NCBI GenBank assembly: GCA_031363055.1
Contig: JANLTP010000165.1
Location: forward strand, 1-64,000
Origin: JANLTP01 sp031363055
Lineage (GTDB): Bacteria > Pseudomonadota > Gammaproteobacteria > Burkholderiales > Burkholderiaceae_E
Direction: 5' to 3'
DNA: 64,000 nt
In this document: in pieces, positions 8,006 through 17,074 of the stretch
Layout of the letters: every line of letters starts with the position of its first letter
Numbering within the stretch: the first letter of the stretch is position 1
The notes under the pieces: generated by a model
Database searches by the model: none
Seen by the model: only the letters and a program-made list of their open reading frames with translations
What the model was told of the DNA's origin: nothing
Made by a program: the position numbers and the translations under genes

Positions 8006-8956
8006 TCAGTTCGCTTTCGCCGTTGCCTTGCGCAGGTTCTCTTTGAGGCGCTCGGGAACACGCTCGTCGAAGCCCATCGCCACACGACGTACTTCGGCGC
8101 TGTCCGTCGGTTGATGGCCGACGTTCAGCGCACTGGCGCGCGGCGCGTCGATAGCAACCACAGTACCTGCCAGACGACCGACACCGGTAATCTCGCACTC
8201 GACCAACTGGCTCGCATCGACGCTGCGCGAATGACAGGGTGTACCCATCAGAATCACGTCACCGGGCACGAGTGTGATGTGACGCGCAATATCGGCGATG
8301 ACGTAATGCGGACCCCAGATCGTTTCATCGCCGATGCGCGCTTCCTGAACAACCAGCCCGTTCACATAAGTGCGCAAGGTCTGCTCGAACAGGTTCACGC
8401 CACGCACGATGCCCGGGCCGATTGGCAGCAGTGTATCGGCTCCCTTGACGCGCAACATTGAACCCTGATCGGTATCGCGGAAGTCCTGAAGACCCATGTC
8501 CAACGCGGGGCAGAATCCCTCGATGTAGTCCCACGCCTCATCGGGCGTGACGTTACGGCAGGTCTTGCCGATCACCACCGCATACTCGCCTTCATAGTTG
8601 AGGTATTTGCAATCGGTCGGCTTGAGAATCTGGCCGCCATGACCATTCAGTGCAGTGGGCGGTTTCGTGAAGTAGGTGGGCGTCTCGGTCGGCTTGGGTT
8701 TGTTGCGTGTCTCCATGCTGCGAGAGCGATAGGAGATGTGCACTGCGATGATCTTGCTGGGTGCCACCGGTGGCAGGTGCGTGACCGTGGTCGCATCGAT
8801 GACGCGGCCATCGTCCAGACGCAGTTTGCCCTGGTCGGCGCCGGCTTCAACGATCGTGCCCCAGAACGGAGATCCGCCAATCAGGATGCGGCGACGCTCG
8901 ACGCGCGGACCACGCATGACGGCTGGCAGTTCTTTGAATGGAAATTCGAAGTTCAT
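8006..8956 (-). CDS. Fumarylacetoacetate hydrolase family protein
   Basis: A 316-residue protein of the FAH superfamily, which contains hydrolases, isomerases and decarboxylases acting on ring-cleavage products. The conserved metal-binding core is seen as NYEGEYAVVIGK, then a DMGLQDFRDTDQG segment, KGADTLLPIGP and GDVILMGTPCHSR. Together with the extradiol dioxygenase 28 bases upstream in the same direction it suggests lower aromatic-acid catabolism, for example the homoprotocatechuate pathway, where a related enzyme (HpaG) acts. The exact substrate cannot be fixed. The N-terminal extension of about 70 residues is longer than in minimal members. Confidence 0.9.
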   Translation of the reverse strand: MNFEFPFKELPAVMRGPRVERRRILIGGSPFWGTIVEAGADQGKLRLDDGRVIDATTVTHLPPVAPSKIIAVHISYRSRSMETRNKPKPTETPTYFTKPPTALNGHGGQILKPTDCKYLNYEGEYAVVIGKTCRNVTPDEAWDYIEGFCPALDMGLQDFRDTDQGSMLRVKGADTLLPIGPGIVRGVNLFEQTLRTYVNGLVVQEARIGDETIWGPHYVIADIARHITLVPGDVILMGTPCHSRSVDASQLVECEITGVGRLAGTVVAIDAPRASALNVGHQPTDSAEVRRVAMGFDERVPERLKENLRKATAKAN

Positions 8957-8984
8957 GCTGTCGCTCTCAGGGTTTCAGATTTGA

Positions 8985-9851
8985 TTAAAGCTCGAACCAG
9001 ACGTGGATATTGCCTGTGCCCCGTGCGTTTTCGTAGTCCGACAGAGTCGCGCCGGCGGCGCGACATTGCGCCCCACCCATCGCGCCGAGCATTTGCAGGT
9101 AGTGCGCCCCGAACGCCTCCCAGGGTTTGCGGTGGTACTCCGCATCCCAGCGCTCAAGAATGAGATCGTGTCTGCCCTGGCGCATGAGCTCGATCGCGCC
9201 CTTGTCGCTTTCGATGTTCTCTGGTCGCGAGACGTTGCTCTCGTGAAATATGCGCGGATGGTTGGGCTTCCAATCGATGGGGTTGAACTTGTGGCTCAGC
9301 GCGCCGGATGCCAGCATGACGACCCGCAGATCACTGCGCCGAATGGCCTCTCCGATGGACTCACCCGACTTCAGAAAATGCGACCAGTCGCAGTTCTGGC
9401 ACGAACTCACCGACACCACCGGAAGGTCCGAATGCTCGAGCCGAAGTTGTTTGACGAGGTTGATCGTGGGGTAGTGTCGGCCCAACTGGGGATGACAGAT
9501 GGCGCGGCAGTAACCGCCCTGCTCGCGCGACACGGCCTCGATGTCCAGCGCGAGTTGAGGATATCCGCGATAGTCGTAGGGAACGCCGTGCAGGTACCAC
9601 GGCATCTCCTCGGAAACATAGGTTCCGCTGTAGCGCACGCCACCATCGACCAGGTGATAGCCGGTCGTAAACCAATGCGAATCGAAAATCATCACCACAT
9701 CCGGCTGCACGGCGGCGATCTTCTCGCGTAGCCGCGCGTAGCCGGCAATGAGATCCGAATCCGCACCGGCGCCTTGCAGCACCCGGAATTCCTCGCATTG
9801 CATGAGACCGGGGTGGTGTGACACGATGGCGGCGCCGACGATTTGTCCCAT
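8985..9851 (-). CDS. Class III extradiol ring-cleavage dioxygenase (LigB superfamily, HpaD-like)
   Basis: A 288-residue protein similar to 3,4-dihydroxyphenylacetate 2,3-dioxygenase and related LigB-type enzymes that open catechol rings using a non-haem metal. The start MGQIVGAAIVSHHPG places the metal-binding His pair at about residues 12-13. FDSHWFTTGYHLVDG and LASGALSHKFN hold further conserved His residues. ATG 9851 is preferred because it gives the family N-terminus and follows an aggaaag ribosome-binding sequence. It forms a likely two-gene operon with the downstream FAH protein. The matching ring hydroxylase may have been the broken Rieske gene on the other strand. Confidence 0.88.
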   Translation of the reverse strand: MGQIVGAAIVSHHPGLMQCEEFRVLQGAGADSDLIAGYARLREKIAAVQPDVVMIFDSHWFTTGYHLVDGGVRYSGTYVSEEMPWYLHGVPYDYRGYPQLALDIEAVSREQGGYCRAICHPQLGRHYPTINLVKQLRLEHSDLPVVSVSSCQNCDWSHFLKSGESIGEAIRRSDLRVVMLASGALSHKFNPIDWKPNHPRIFHESNVSRPENIESDKGAIELMRQGRHDLILERWDAEYHRKPWEAFGAHYLQMLGAMGGAQCRAAGATLSDYENARGTGNIHVWFEL

Positions 9852-10057
9852 GGGTTGCTGTCTTTCCTGTTCCCTGTTAACGATGGCCGATGGCCGAAGC
9901 CCGGGCGATGATACCGCCAAACGGCGTCGCCTCGGTTTTGCTGCTGTCGCATGAATACCGGCTGCGATTCGGCAATGATGACTGCCCGAGGCCGACTGCG
10001 CTCAAACGGACATCGATTCGAAATCGGCCAAGCATTTGCTTGGAGACAAATTCAACC

Positions 10058-10985
10058 ATGCTCAGTCACGAGAAAAACGCGGTGCTCACCCAAACCGCGC
10101 AATGAGGCGGGCGGAATCCGTTGTGTTTATCACGGCTGGAAGTTCGATGTCCTTGGCAACTGCCTGGACATGCCCAATGAGCCCGCCGACAGCGCCATGC
10201 GCAACGCCGTCAAGGCTCGTGCTTATCCGGCCCGAATCGCAGGCGAGATTTTGTGGATCTATCTGGGTAGTGCGAACCCGGCGCCCGAGTTGCCGGCCTT
10301 CGAGTGGCTCGGTGTTCCGGCTAAACAGATCTATGCGTCGCGCTGGGAACAGGACTGCAATTATGCACAGGCGATGAAAGGTGAGGTCGACAGCGCGCAT
10401 GTCGGCTTTTTGCATCGTCTGATCGGCCAAAAGGACGCGGATGATCGCGCACTGACGGGCAGATATTTCCAGGACGACACCGCGCCGGCGTGGCGAATTC
10501 TGCCGACCGAAAGCCGGATTTATTGCGTGTGACGGACGGCGAGTCGAACCCGATCAGCGTTATTGGCGACTCAATCAATTTCTGACCGCAAGGTCATTGC
10601 GGGCACGACCCGCCTGACGCAACGGCTCGATAACGATTATCGGATCGATCGCGAGGTGCAGAAGTCGGTCTCCTTTACCGGCGTTACCGGAATCCGTGCG
10701 CAAGATGCGATGGTGACCGAGAGTGCCGGCGCGATAGTCGATCGTACTCGTGAGCATTTGGGAACAAGTGATCGCGCGGTGGTGGCGCTGCGCCGTTCCT
10801 TGATCGAAGCCGCCACCTTGTGCAACTCGACCGGCGAGCCGCCAAGCGCGGTGGGCAAGCCGTGGCTGTACTCGGTCAGGGCGACGCAGGCGGTATTGCC
10901 GGGCGCCAGTAATCCTGAGGATTCCGAGGAACTGATGGGCGCTGCACGAGCGCAGGATCTTAATTTGGATCAATCCTTTGGTTGA
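10058..10985 (+). pseudogene. Rieske non-haem oxygenase alpha subunit, twice deleted
   Basis: Three blocks of a phthalate 4,5-dioxygenase-like large subunit remain. The first 15 codons (MLSHEKNAVLTQT, 10058-10102) are followed by a stop. A block from about 10104 reads GGIRCVYHGWKFDV through HVGFLHR to 10530. The C-terminal block (NDYRIDREVQKS, GIRAQDAMV, DRTREHLGTSD) runs to 10985. The first deletion removes the CPH half of the Rieske cluster but keeps the second CVYH half. The second deletion removes much of the catalytic core. The frames of the blocks do not match, so no functional enzyme can be made. It would have hydroxylated an aromatic ring upstream of the nearby ring-cleavage genes. 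Confidence 0.85.
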
Positions 10986-11020
10986 CAGAGGTCTTGAATG
11001 ACTTGATCGATTGAAATTGT

Positions 11021-11038
11021 GTATTATTTGACGTATTA
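11021..11038. promoter_or_regulatory. Candidate operator of the toxin-antitoxin pair
   Basis: The hexamer gtatta is repeated 12 bases apart (11021-11026 and 11033-11038) in an AT-rich stretch just upstream of the antitoxin ATG at 11065. Antitoxins of this type commonly repress their own operon. Repeat spacing close to one helical turn fits such a site, but this is inference. A ctggag ribosome-binding sequence follows. Confidence 0.35.
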
Positions 11039-11064
11039 CATTTTATTTCGATCTGGAGCAAATC

Positions 11065-11391
11065 ATGCGGACCATCTCGGTTCGGCTCGACGATCGTACT
11101 GATGCGGTATTTCGTGCCTATTGCGAAGTCCACCGAATCAATCAGACCGACGCATTGAAGGCCGCCATCGAGCAAATGGCTGCACGGCATCAGGCGACAC
11201 CTGCGGAGCTGGCGCGCGAACTCGGATTAATCGGATCGCTTCGCAGCATCGAGGGTGATCTATCGGAGAACCATTCGAAGCGGGTCAAGGAGCGACTTGT
11301 TGCCAAGCGGGAACGCGACAGCGTGGCTGCTACGCCATCTCTGGTCCGATCGATGGCCGACGATGTAAAGAAGAAAAAGACCAAACCTTGA
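11065..11391 (+). CDS. Ribbon-helix-helix-like antitoxin of a PIN toxin
   Basis: A 108-residue protein starting MRTISVRLDDRTDAVFRAY, typical of ribbon-helix-helix DNA-binding domains (strand, helix, helix in residues 1-45). The remaining part is charged and helical, ends in a Lys-rich tail and would wrap the toxin. It stops at 11391, three bases before the toxin ATG, so the two are translated together. Its expected job is to neutralise the PIN ribonuclease and repress the operon. No lesion is visible. Confidence 0.75.
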   Translation: MRTISVRLDDRTDAVFRAYCEVHRINQTDALKAAIEQMAARHQATPAELARELGLIGSLRSIEGDLSENHSKRVKERLVAKRERDSVAATPSLVRSMADDVKKKKTKP

Positions 11392-11393
11392 GT

Positions 11394-11864
11394 ATGGCGA
11401 CGAGAGCGCGCGTACTGGTCGACACCGGTCCGCTGGTCGCGTGGTTTGACGCCAACGATACTTATCATGCCTCGGTGAGCCGGTTCCTGGACCGCTATGA
11501 AGGCGAATTGCTCAGTACCTGGCCAGTCTTGACTGAAATCTGCCACTTGTTGCCCGAATCGATTTTACCCGGCTTCATGATGTGGGTGGCACGCGGCGGG
11601 TTGACCATTGCCGACTTGCCGCCATCGTCCGCACTGGCCCTGGCTGATCGCATGGGAAAGTATGCGGATCTTCCAATGGACCTTGCCGACGCCTCGTTGA
11701 TCTGGCTCGCGGAAAACCTTGGCGTGCTCGATGTGTTGACCCTGGACCGCCGCGATTTCGGAGTCTATCGAACGGATCGAGACAAGGCGCTGCGCAACCT
11801 GCTTGAGGTGCGTGAACCAAGCAGTCTCAAGCCTCGCTCGCGCAGACCGAAGCCATCTAAGTGA
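11394..11864 (+). CDS. PIN-domain toxin, VapC-like
   Basis: A 156-residue PIN-domain protein, predicted to be a Mg-dependent ribonuclease acting as a toxin. Acidic residues typical of the active site are seen in VLVDTGPLVAWFD near the N-terminus, in the central Glu of VLTEICHL, and in DLADASLIWLAE plus TLDRRDFGVYR near the C-terminus. ATG 11394 is chosen over a TTG two codons upstream that would overlap the antitoxin stop. The C-terminal 20 residues are basic and may bind RNA. The pair appears intact, although it sits among decayed genes. Confidence 0.82.
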   Translation: MATRARVLVDTGPLVAWFDANDTYHASVSRFLDRYEGELLSTWPVLTEICHLLPESILPGFMMWVARGGLTIADLPPSSALALADRMGKYADLPMDLADASLIWLAENLGVLDVLTLDRRDFGVYRTDRDKALRNLLEVREPSSLKPRSRRPKPSK

Positions 11865-11896
11865 AAATCACAATCGAAGGCTCAGGTCCAACCGGA

Positions 11897-12448
11897 TCAA
11901 TTCGGCAACAGTACCTTATCGATCACATGAATGACACCATTCGACTGCGTTACATCGGCAATGCTGACTTTGGCGGCACCGCCCTTGTCATCAGTTACGG
12001 TGATCGCGCTTCCCGAGGCCATCGCCGTCAAGGTTCCACCACTGGCGGTTTTGAGCATCGCTTTGCCGCCGCCCTCTGCGATGGCTTTCTTGAGTGCTGC
12101 CGCGTCCATCGCGCCCGGCACAACGTGATAGGTCAGGACCTTGGTGAGCATGGGCTTGTTCTCGGGCTTCAGCAAAGTGTCGACAGTGCCTGCGGGTAAT
12201 GCTGCAAACGCATCGTTGACGGGCGCGAAGACCGTGAATGGTCCTTTGCTTTTGAGTGTGTCCACCAGTCCGGCCGCCTTGACTGCTGCAACCAAGGTGG
12301 TGTGGTCTTTGGAATTCACTGCATTGTCGATGATGTCCTTGGTCTGATACATTGGCGCGCCGCCAACGGTGACTTGCGCGAACGCGGGAAGGGCGATTAA
12401 GCCGACGCTCAGCGCGACGCTCATTTTCAATACTGATTGCTTGAACAT
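11897..12448 (-). CDS. Secreted fasciclin-domain protein
   Basis: A 183-residue protein with a signal peptide ending in ALPAFAQ and one fasciclin (FAS1) domain. The conserved H1 box (TVFAPVNDAFAALP) and the LTYHVVPG and VIDKVLLPN (H2) segments are clear. Such proteins are exported and mediate adhesion or are found near metal or stress genes, with no catalytic role known. ATG 12448 follows a cacggag ribosome-binding sequence. The gene is divergent from the ModA-like gene across about 150 bases, so the two could share control. Confidence 0.9.
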   Translation of the reverse strand: MFKQSVLKMSVALSVGLIALPAFAQVTVGGAPMYQTKDIIDNAVNSKDHTTLVAAVKAAGLVDTLKSKGPFTVFAPVNDAFAALPAGTVDTLLKPENKPMLTKVLTYHVVPGAMDAAALKKAIAEGGGKAMLKTASGGTLTAMASGSAITVTDDKGGAAKVSIADVTQSNGVIHVIDKVLLPN

Positions 12449-12600
12449 TAAAACTCCGTGAATGGTTATTCGGGCTGATTCGATTTGATCGGCCACGTTG
12501 ATTGATACGGTCGGCGCAAGCGGCTGGATGTGGGCGGCGCAGTTCGACATACTGCAATTTGTCCGTTGGACACCGATGATGAAATGGAGAGAGATATCTG

Positions 12601-13464
12601 ATGAAACCAGCAAATACACAACGCAGCCTCCGCGCTCAACGCAGCTTCAGAGTGGGTCCATTGATCGCAGTCTTTTTTGCGGCCATACTGGGCTCGTGTG
12701 CAAACTACGCACCTGCGCCTTCTTCGTCGACTGCGCGAGAACAGGTGGCGCGTCAGGCCGAAATCCGCGTAATCACTTCCGGTGCGTTCACGGAAGCCTA
12801 CAAGCAACTCGTCCCGCAGTTCGAGCGCGACACCGGCCACAGGGTGATCTCGGCGTTCGGCGCCTCAATGGGTAAGGCGACCGACTCGATTCCGAGTCGG
12901 CTGGCCCGTGGCGAACCGGCCGATATGATCATACTTGCCGCGTCGGCACTTGACGGGTTCATCAAGGACGGCAAAGTGGTGGCCGGCACTCGGGTCGATC
13001 TGGTGCGTTCACGGATTGGCTTTGCGGTGCGAACCGGCACTCCGAAGCCAGACATCAGCACGGTTGAGAAACTCAAACAGGCATTGCTGAACGCGCGTTC
13101 GATCGCGTATTCAGCGAGCGCCAGCGGCGTCTATTTCGAATCCGAACTCGTTCAGAAGCTCGGCATCGCCGATCAGGTCCTGCCGAAGAGCAAACGAATT
13201 CTCAGCGAACGGGTAGGCACGGTGGTGGCTCGCGGTGACGCCGAACTCGGTCTGCAACAAATCAGCGAGTTGGCGCCGATCCCGGGTCTGGATTTTGTCG
13301 GACCCTTGCCTGACGAAGTGCAGCAGATCAGTATTTTCTCGGCTGGCATCGTGGTGGGTGCGCGAGAACCCGAAGCAGCGCGAGCACTGATGCGATACTT
13401 CACCTCAGCGGCGGCGGCACCGATCATTCTGAAGACCGGATTGGAGCCGATACCGGGCAAGTAA
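12601..13464 (+). CDS. ModA-like periplasmic substrate-binding protein
   Basis: A 287-residue extracellular solute-binding protein of the molybdate-binding (ModA) fold. After a hydrophobic segment comes the lipobox-like ILGSC (residues about 29-33), suggesting a lipid-anchored form. IRVITSGAFTEAYKQLVPQFE and GEPADMIILAAS match the family's ligand-binding strands. No ABC permease or ATPase gene is next to it. This branch, often found with no transporter, may bind something other than molybdate. The gene is followed by an EF-hand protein after 59 bases, in the same direction. Confidence 0.82.
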   Translation: MKPANTQRSLRAQRSFRVGPLIAVFFAAILGSCANYAPAPSSSTAREQVARQAEIRVITSGAFTEAYKQLVPQFERDTGHRVISAFGASMGKATDSIPSRLARGEPADMIILAASALDGFIKDGKVVAGTRVDLVRSRIGFAVRTGTPKPDISTVEKLKQALLNARSIAYSASASGVYFESELVQKLGIADQVLPKSKRILSERVGTVVARGDAELGLQQISELAPIPGLDFVGPLPDEVQQISIFSAGIVVGAREPEAARALMRYFTSAAAAPIILKTGLEPIPGK

Positions 13465-13523
13465 TGATCTAACCCTCACGCATTTTCCACTGTTGCAAGC
13501 TCACCAGAAACGAGAGAACCAAT

Positions 13524-13856
13524 ATGAGTACCCAGTATTCGAGAAACATTGTCCGCGCCGTCGTCGGCACCGCACTGGCGTTAGCGGCTGCTGCCGTCAT
13601 GGCCCATGGAATCTATAAAGCTCATCCGTTCAAGGAAGTCGACAGCAATCGTGACGGATTGATTTCCAAGGATGAGTACGCCGCCCATTCGGCCAAGCAC
13701 GCTGCCAAGAATCCAAATGCCAAGCCGATCGCTGAAGTGCATCCGTTCAGTGAACTTGACCCGGACAATGACGGCACGATCAGCAAAAAGGAATATTCGA
13801 CCCACTCTGCGAAGCACGCAAAAGGTGCCGACCACGGTCACGGTGCGATGAAATAG
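13524..13856 (+). CDS. Secreted EF-hand protein with two calcium loops
   Basis: A 110-residue protein with a signal peptide (cleavage near VMAHG) and two EF-hand loops, Asp40-Glu51 (DSNRDGLISKDE) and Asp79-Glu90 (DPDNDGTISKKE). Both loops have acidic residues at positions 1, 5 and 12. Each is framed by the repeat HPF-x-E/S-x-D and AHSAKHA/THSAKHA, so the protein is an internal duplication of about 40 residues. The His-rich tail (ADHGHGAMK) could bind metal. Ribosome-binding sequence gagag precedes the ATG. It ends six bases before the convergent DUF4198 gene. Confidence 0.85.
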   Translation: MSTQYSRNIVRAVVGTALALAAAAVMAHGIYKAHPFKEVDSNRDGLISKDEYAAHSAKHAAKNPNAKPIAEVHPFSELDPDNDGTISKKEYSTHSAKHAKGADHGHGAMK

Positions 13857-13862
13857 TTCGCA

Positions 13863-14651
13863 TCAACGAACAAAAGTGTAGGTCGCGACCAACAGAAATT
13901 TGTCGACTGGCAAAGCCTTTGCAACGGGTCCCAGCGATCCGTCATTCGGGTGCTGCAAGTCGATCGCAAGCACGGTCAGACCGCGTCGAGTCAACGGTAC
14001 CTGCGCAATGCCGTTGGCGTCGGTCTTGTGGCGCTCGATTTTGTCCTCCGCCATGACCTTGACCAGATCGCTGACCTCGATACCCGCGCCGGGCAGCGGT
14101 TTGCCATTAAAGCGTACCAGCACCGGCAAGAGTTCACCGGCGCCCAACGTCGCAGGATTTTTCTGCGGAATCAGCTCGAGCAAGTGCCCGACCTCGGTTT
14201 TGTACAACACGGTATCGGTGCTCGAAGGGACCATTGCCTTCGCAAACTTCAGGCTCGCCATCGGATCTGAACCCTCGGCCAGCGTAAATCGACTGGCGTT
14301 GCGCCAACGCTCCTTGCTGCCGGCAGCCGTTGGTAGCTTCAACCAAAGACCGTTATCGTAGCGCGCTGCGAACAGCGAAGGCGCAACCAGTTTTTTCTGC
14401 AGCCGCAGAACCAGGTCCTTGCGTTTGAGCGTTTCTTGTAGATCGACTGACGTTGCTGGCGCGTTGAACATCTTGAATTCGAGCAGCTTTTCGTCATCAA
14501 TCGCGAGCCAGTCGCCCGGATGGCCGTAGCGAACGGTCACGCCATCCTTGCCCGGTACCAGGACGATGTCATGGGCGCCCGCAAGCGGTGCGAATACGCC
14601 CAAACAAGTTGCGACTAGAAATATGATTGCAGAACAATTAAATGATTTCAT
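13863..14651 (-). CDS. DUF4198-type periplasmic protein next to a TonB receptor
   Basis: A 262-residue exported protein with a signal peptide ending in LAGAHD. It fits the DUF4198 family, whose members are encoded beside TonB receptors or cobalt and nickel transporters. The mature part has two beta-sandwich-like halves; ELLPVLVRFNGKPLPGAGIEV resembles the family's second half. ATG 14651 is chosen because it starts the signal peptide. The gene begins 11 bases after the TonB receptor stop, so the two form an operon. A role in metal or metallophore handling is inferred from family context only. Confidence 0.78.
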   Translation of the reverse strand: MKSFNCSAIIFLVATCLGVFAPLAGAHDIVLVPGKDGVTVRYGHPGDWLAIDDEKLLEFKMFNAPATSVDLQETLKRKDLVLRLQKKLVAPSLFAARYDNGLWLKLPTAAGSKERWRNASRFTLAEGSDPMASLKFAKAMVPSSTDTVLYKTEVGHLLELIPQKNPATLGAGELLPVLVRFNGKPLPGAGIEVSDLVKVMAEDKIERHKTDANGIAQVPLTRRGLTVLAIDLQHPNDGSLGPVAKALPVDKFLLVATYTFVR

Positions 14652-14662
14652 GTTGTGTCCAG

Positions 14663-16846
14663 TCAAAGGTTGATTTGCATACCGAGCGTCGCGCGCAGTC
14701 GCGGTTTTGGCGAAGCACCGACCAGACCGCCGCCGAAATCGAACGCCACTTCCTCGAGTTGACGGCTATATCCGGTCAAGTTCAAAAATACGGTGGCGCC
14801 CTTCCACTCGGGCAGGTTGTAGGCGGCGCGCGCGACATAGCGGTGGTAGGTCTGTGTGCGCAGGCCGTTATCCGACGTGATCGATTGTGGTCCGACCAGC
14901 GAATCGCTCAGCGACACATTGAGCGCACGCCCGGCGATGTTCAGCACCGAACTGACTCCGAACGAAGCGATATATTCGGGAACATTCGGTATCCGATCTG
15001 ACCCTGCGGTTACCGGATCCTGAACACGGGCGATTACCTGGCTGTAGTTCGCAAAGATTCGCGTCGAACCGCCCACAGCGGTACTGCCCTCCAGATCGAC
15101 TCCGTTGCGTTCGGTCTTCTTGAAGTTTTGCAGCAAGCCGGCCGGCGTGCGGTCGATCTCACTGTCCTGGCGCGTGTTCCAGTAGGCGACGCGCCATTTG
15201 AAGCCGGCGTCTTTGGCGCCGCCTTGCAATCCGAGCTCCTGACTTTTCAAGGCACTTGCCGACAGCGACGGCACGCCAGCCGTTAAGCCTACATTGCCGT
15301 AAAAGTCGCTGAACGTGTACGGACTCTTTAGGCCTCGGGCAATGTTGCCGTAGACCTCGGCCCGATTGTTCGCCGCCTCGTAGACCGTCACGCCGATACC
15401 GAGTTTCGGGCTCCACTGGTTGGTATTCGTTGATACAGAAGTTGCGTTACCGGCGGCAATCGCGCTTGCATAAGTGTTGTCATCGGGATTGAGTCGGGTA
15501 TCGAAATTCAGGCGGTCATAGCGGAATCCGGCCGTCAGCTTGACCCACTCGATCGGTGCGATCTGATACTGGCCGTACAGGGACTGTGTCACCGTCTTGA
15601 CGCGACGGTCGACGCCAACGACATCCGGGTTGCCCGGTGTCGGTTGCAACGCGTCGCGGCTGGCATTGGTTTGAAACTGCCTGGCATCAATCGACTCGCT
15701 ATTGAACTGGATGCCGCCGACGAATTGCGATGGCAGCCCCGCGGTCGAGAACACGGTATTTTTGCGCACATCAAAACCGAGTTGATGCAGATGATCGCGT
15801 TCCTGTCCCAAGGGAACACTACTGCCTGGCAGGGTAGCCAAGTCATAATAGGTCCACCGTTTTCGAACATCATTATTGGCGTAAACGCTCGCAAACCAAC
15901 CGCTACCCCAGCCAGAGGTGCCTTCAATGTCGTTCGAGCGAAAGTTGAAGACCAGGTTCTCTTGCGTCTTGGCGTCGCCGATTCCTCGCGACAGCGCGCT
16001 GCGAATCGGAATCTGTCCTGACTTGAGCGCATCGCGGTCCAGATAGCCGGGCGCGTCGGCGGTGGCGTCGTACAACTGTAAACGAACAGCAGCCAAGCCG
16101 TTACCGATCGGCATCGTGGAGCGGGTAAACAGATTCAGGCGTCGCTGATCGCTCTGATCGGTGTAACTCGATCCCTGCGTGGCGTCGACCGCCGCCAGAA
16201 ACCGGCCACTTCCGGCAGCGGTCGAGTAGATCGGCACGATGCGGGTACGGCCGAAATTATCGATGGTCGCCTTCACACTCGATTGCGGCATGGCGTCGGT
16301 GTAATACTGAACCGATCCGCCGACCGCATGGTTACCGGCGTAGACACTGAACGGTCCACGCACGATCTCGACGCGATTGATCAATTCTGGAATCAGTTGC
16401 GACACATCGGCATAGCCGTTGGTGTGCTATGAGCCGGTGACGTTGAGCGGCATGCCATCCAGATAGGTAGCGATATTGCGTCCATGGCCCTCGTCAAATC
16501 CGCGCATCGTCACGCCATAGGCAATCAGACCTTGACCATACTCCATGACGTGCATACCGGTGACGCCGCGATAAATATCTCCGTAGGTGGTGATGGTTTT
16601 GTTGTCCAGGTCGCGCTTGCTTAGGGTGGTGACTGATGCCGGTGCGGCATCAACGTCTTCGGTGATCCGGGTGACGGGGGTCTGTTCACGGGTGCCGATC
16701 ACCCGGACTTCCGATGCCGTTGCGGAGGTGTTCGGAGTTTGGATTTGGGCGTTTGCGAGCGGCACCAGCAGGAGCGTTGGCGCAGCGCCAACCAGCATGC
16801 GGGCCGTGGTAATCCCGACCTGATGGCCGAGCTGAATGAATTTCAT
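14663..16846 (-). pseudogene. TonB-dependent outer-membrane receptor with an internal TAG
   Basis: The frame spans 728 codons with a signal peptide (LLLVPLANAQ), a plug domain (RVIGTREQTPVTR, VRG-type segment RVEIVRGPFSVYAG) and a 22-strand-type barrel ending in the aromatic-rich LRATLGMQINL. A TAG at 16427-16429 interrupts the plug after GMPLNVTGS, at codon 140. Relatives usually continue with Gln there, which a CAG to TAG change would explain. No other lesion is seen, so this looks recent or could be a sequencing error. Intact, it would import a metal complex and work with the downstream DUF4198 protein. Confidence 0.87.
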
Positions 16847-16868
16847 AGGGAATATCCGAGTTTGTTAA

Positions 16869-16884
16869 TGGCCGCATGCGGCCA
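16869..16884. promoter_or_regulatory. Perfect 16-bp palindrome before the TonB receptor gene
   Basis: tggccgcatgcggcca is a perfect palindrome, about 22 bases upstream of the receptor ATG at 16846. It may be an operator or a hairpin in the 5' leader that covers the ribosome-binding region. I do not recognise it as a known regulator site. No cobalamin-riboswitch box was recognised in the 230-base leader. Confidence 0.45.
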
Positions 16885-17074
16885 GTCGCGAGCCGCTGAA
16901 TTCAGCGGGCAGGGCGGTATTCAGCCAATAGGCCGAAGTTCACCAGGCACGGTAATTCGAAACGTCCGCGCATCGCAGATCGCATCAAGTTACTTCAGCA
17001 ACGGTGAATTGAACGAGTTAACGCGGCCAATACACGCAGCCAAAAACCGCCAGGTATTTTGGACTGCGCAGCCG

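Noticed and set aside
5484..16429. TAA/TAG read as Gln (recoded stops), since stops stand at expected Gln or Glu codons in three genes
   Set aside because: mreB ends with TAG and other intact genes end with TAA, such as the one at 2011, at the normal family C-terminus. Frameshifts occur in the same lyase gene. Simple nonsense mutation or sequencing error is more likely.
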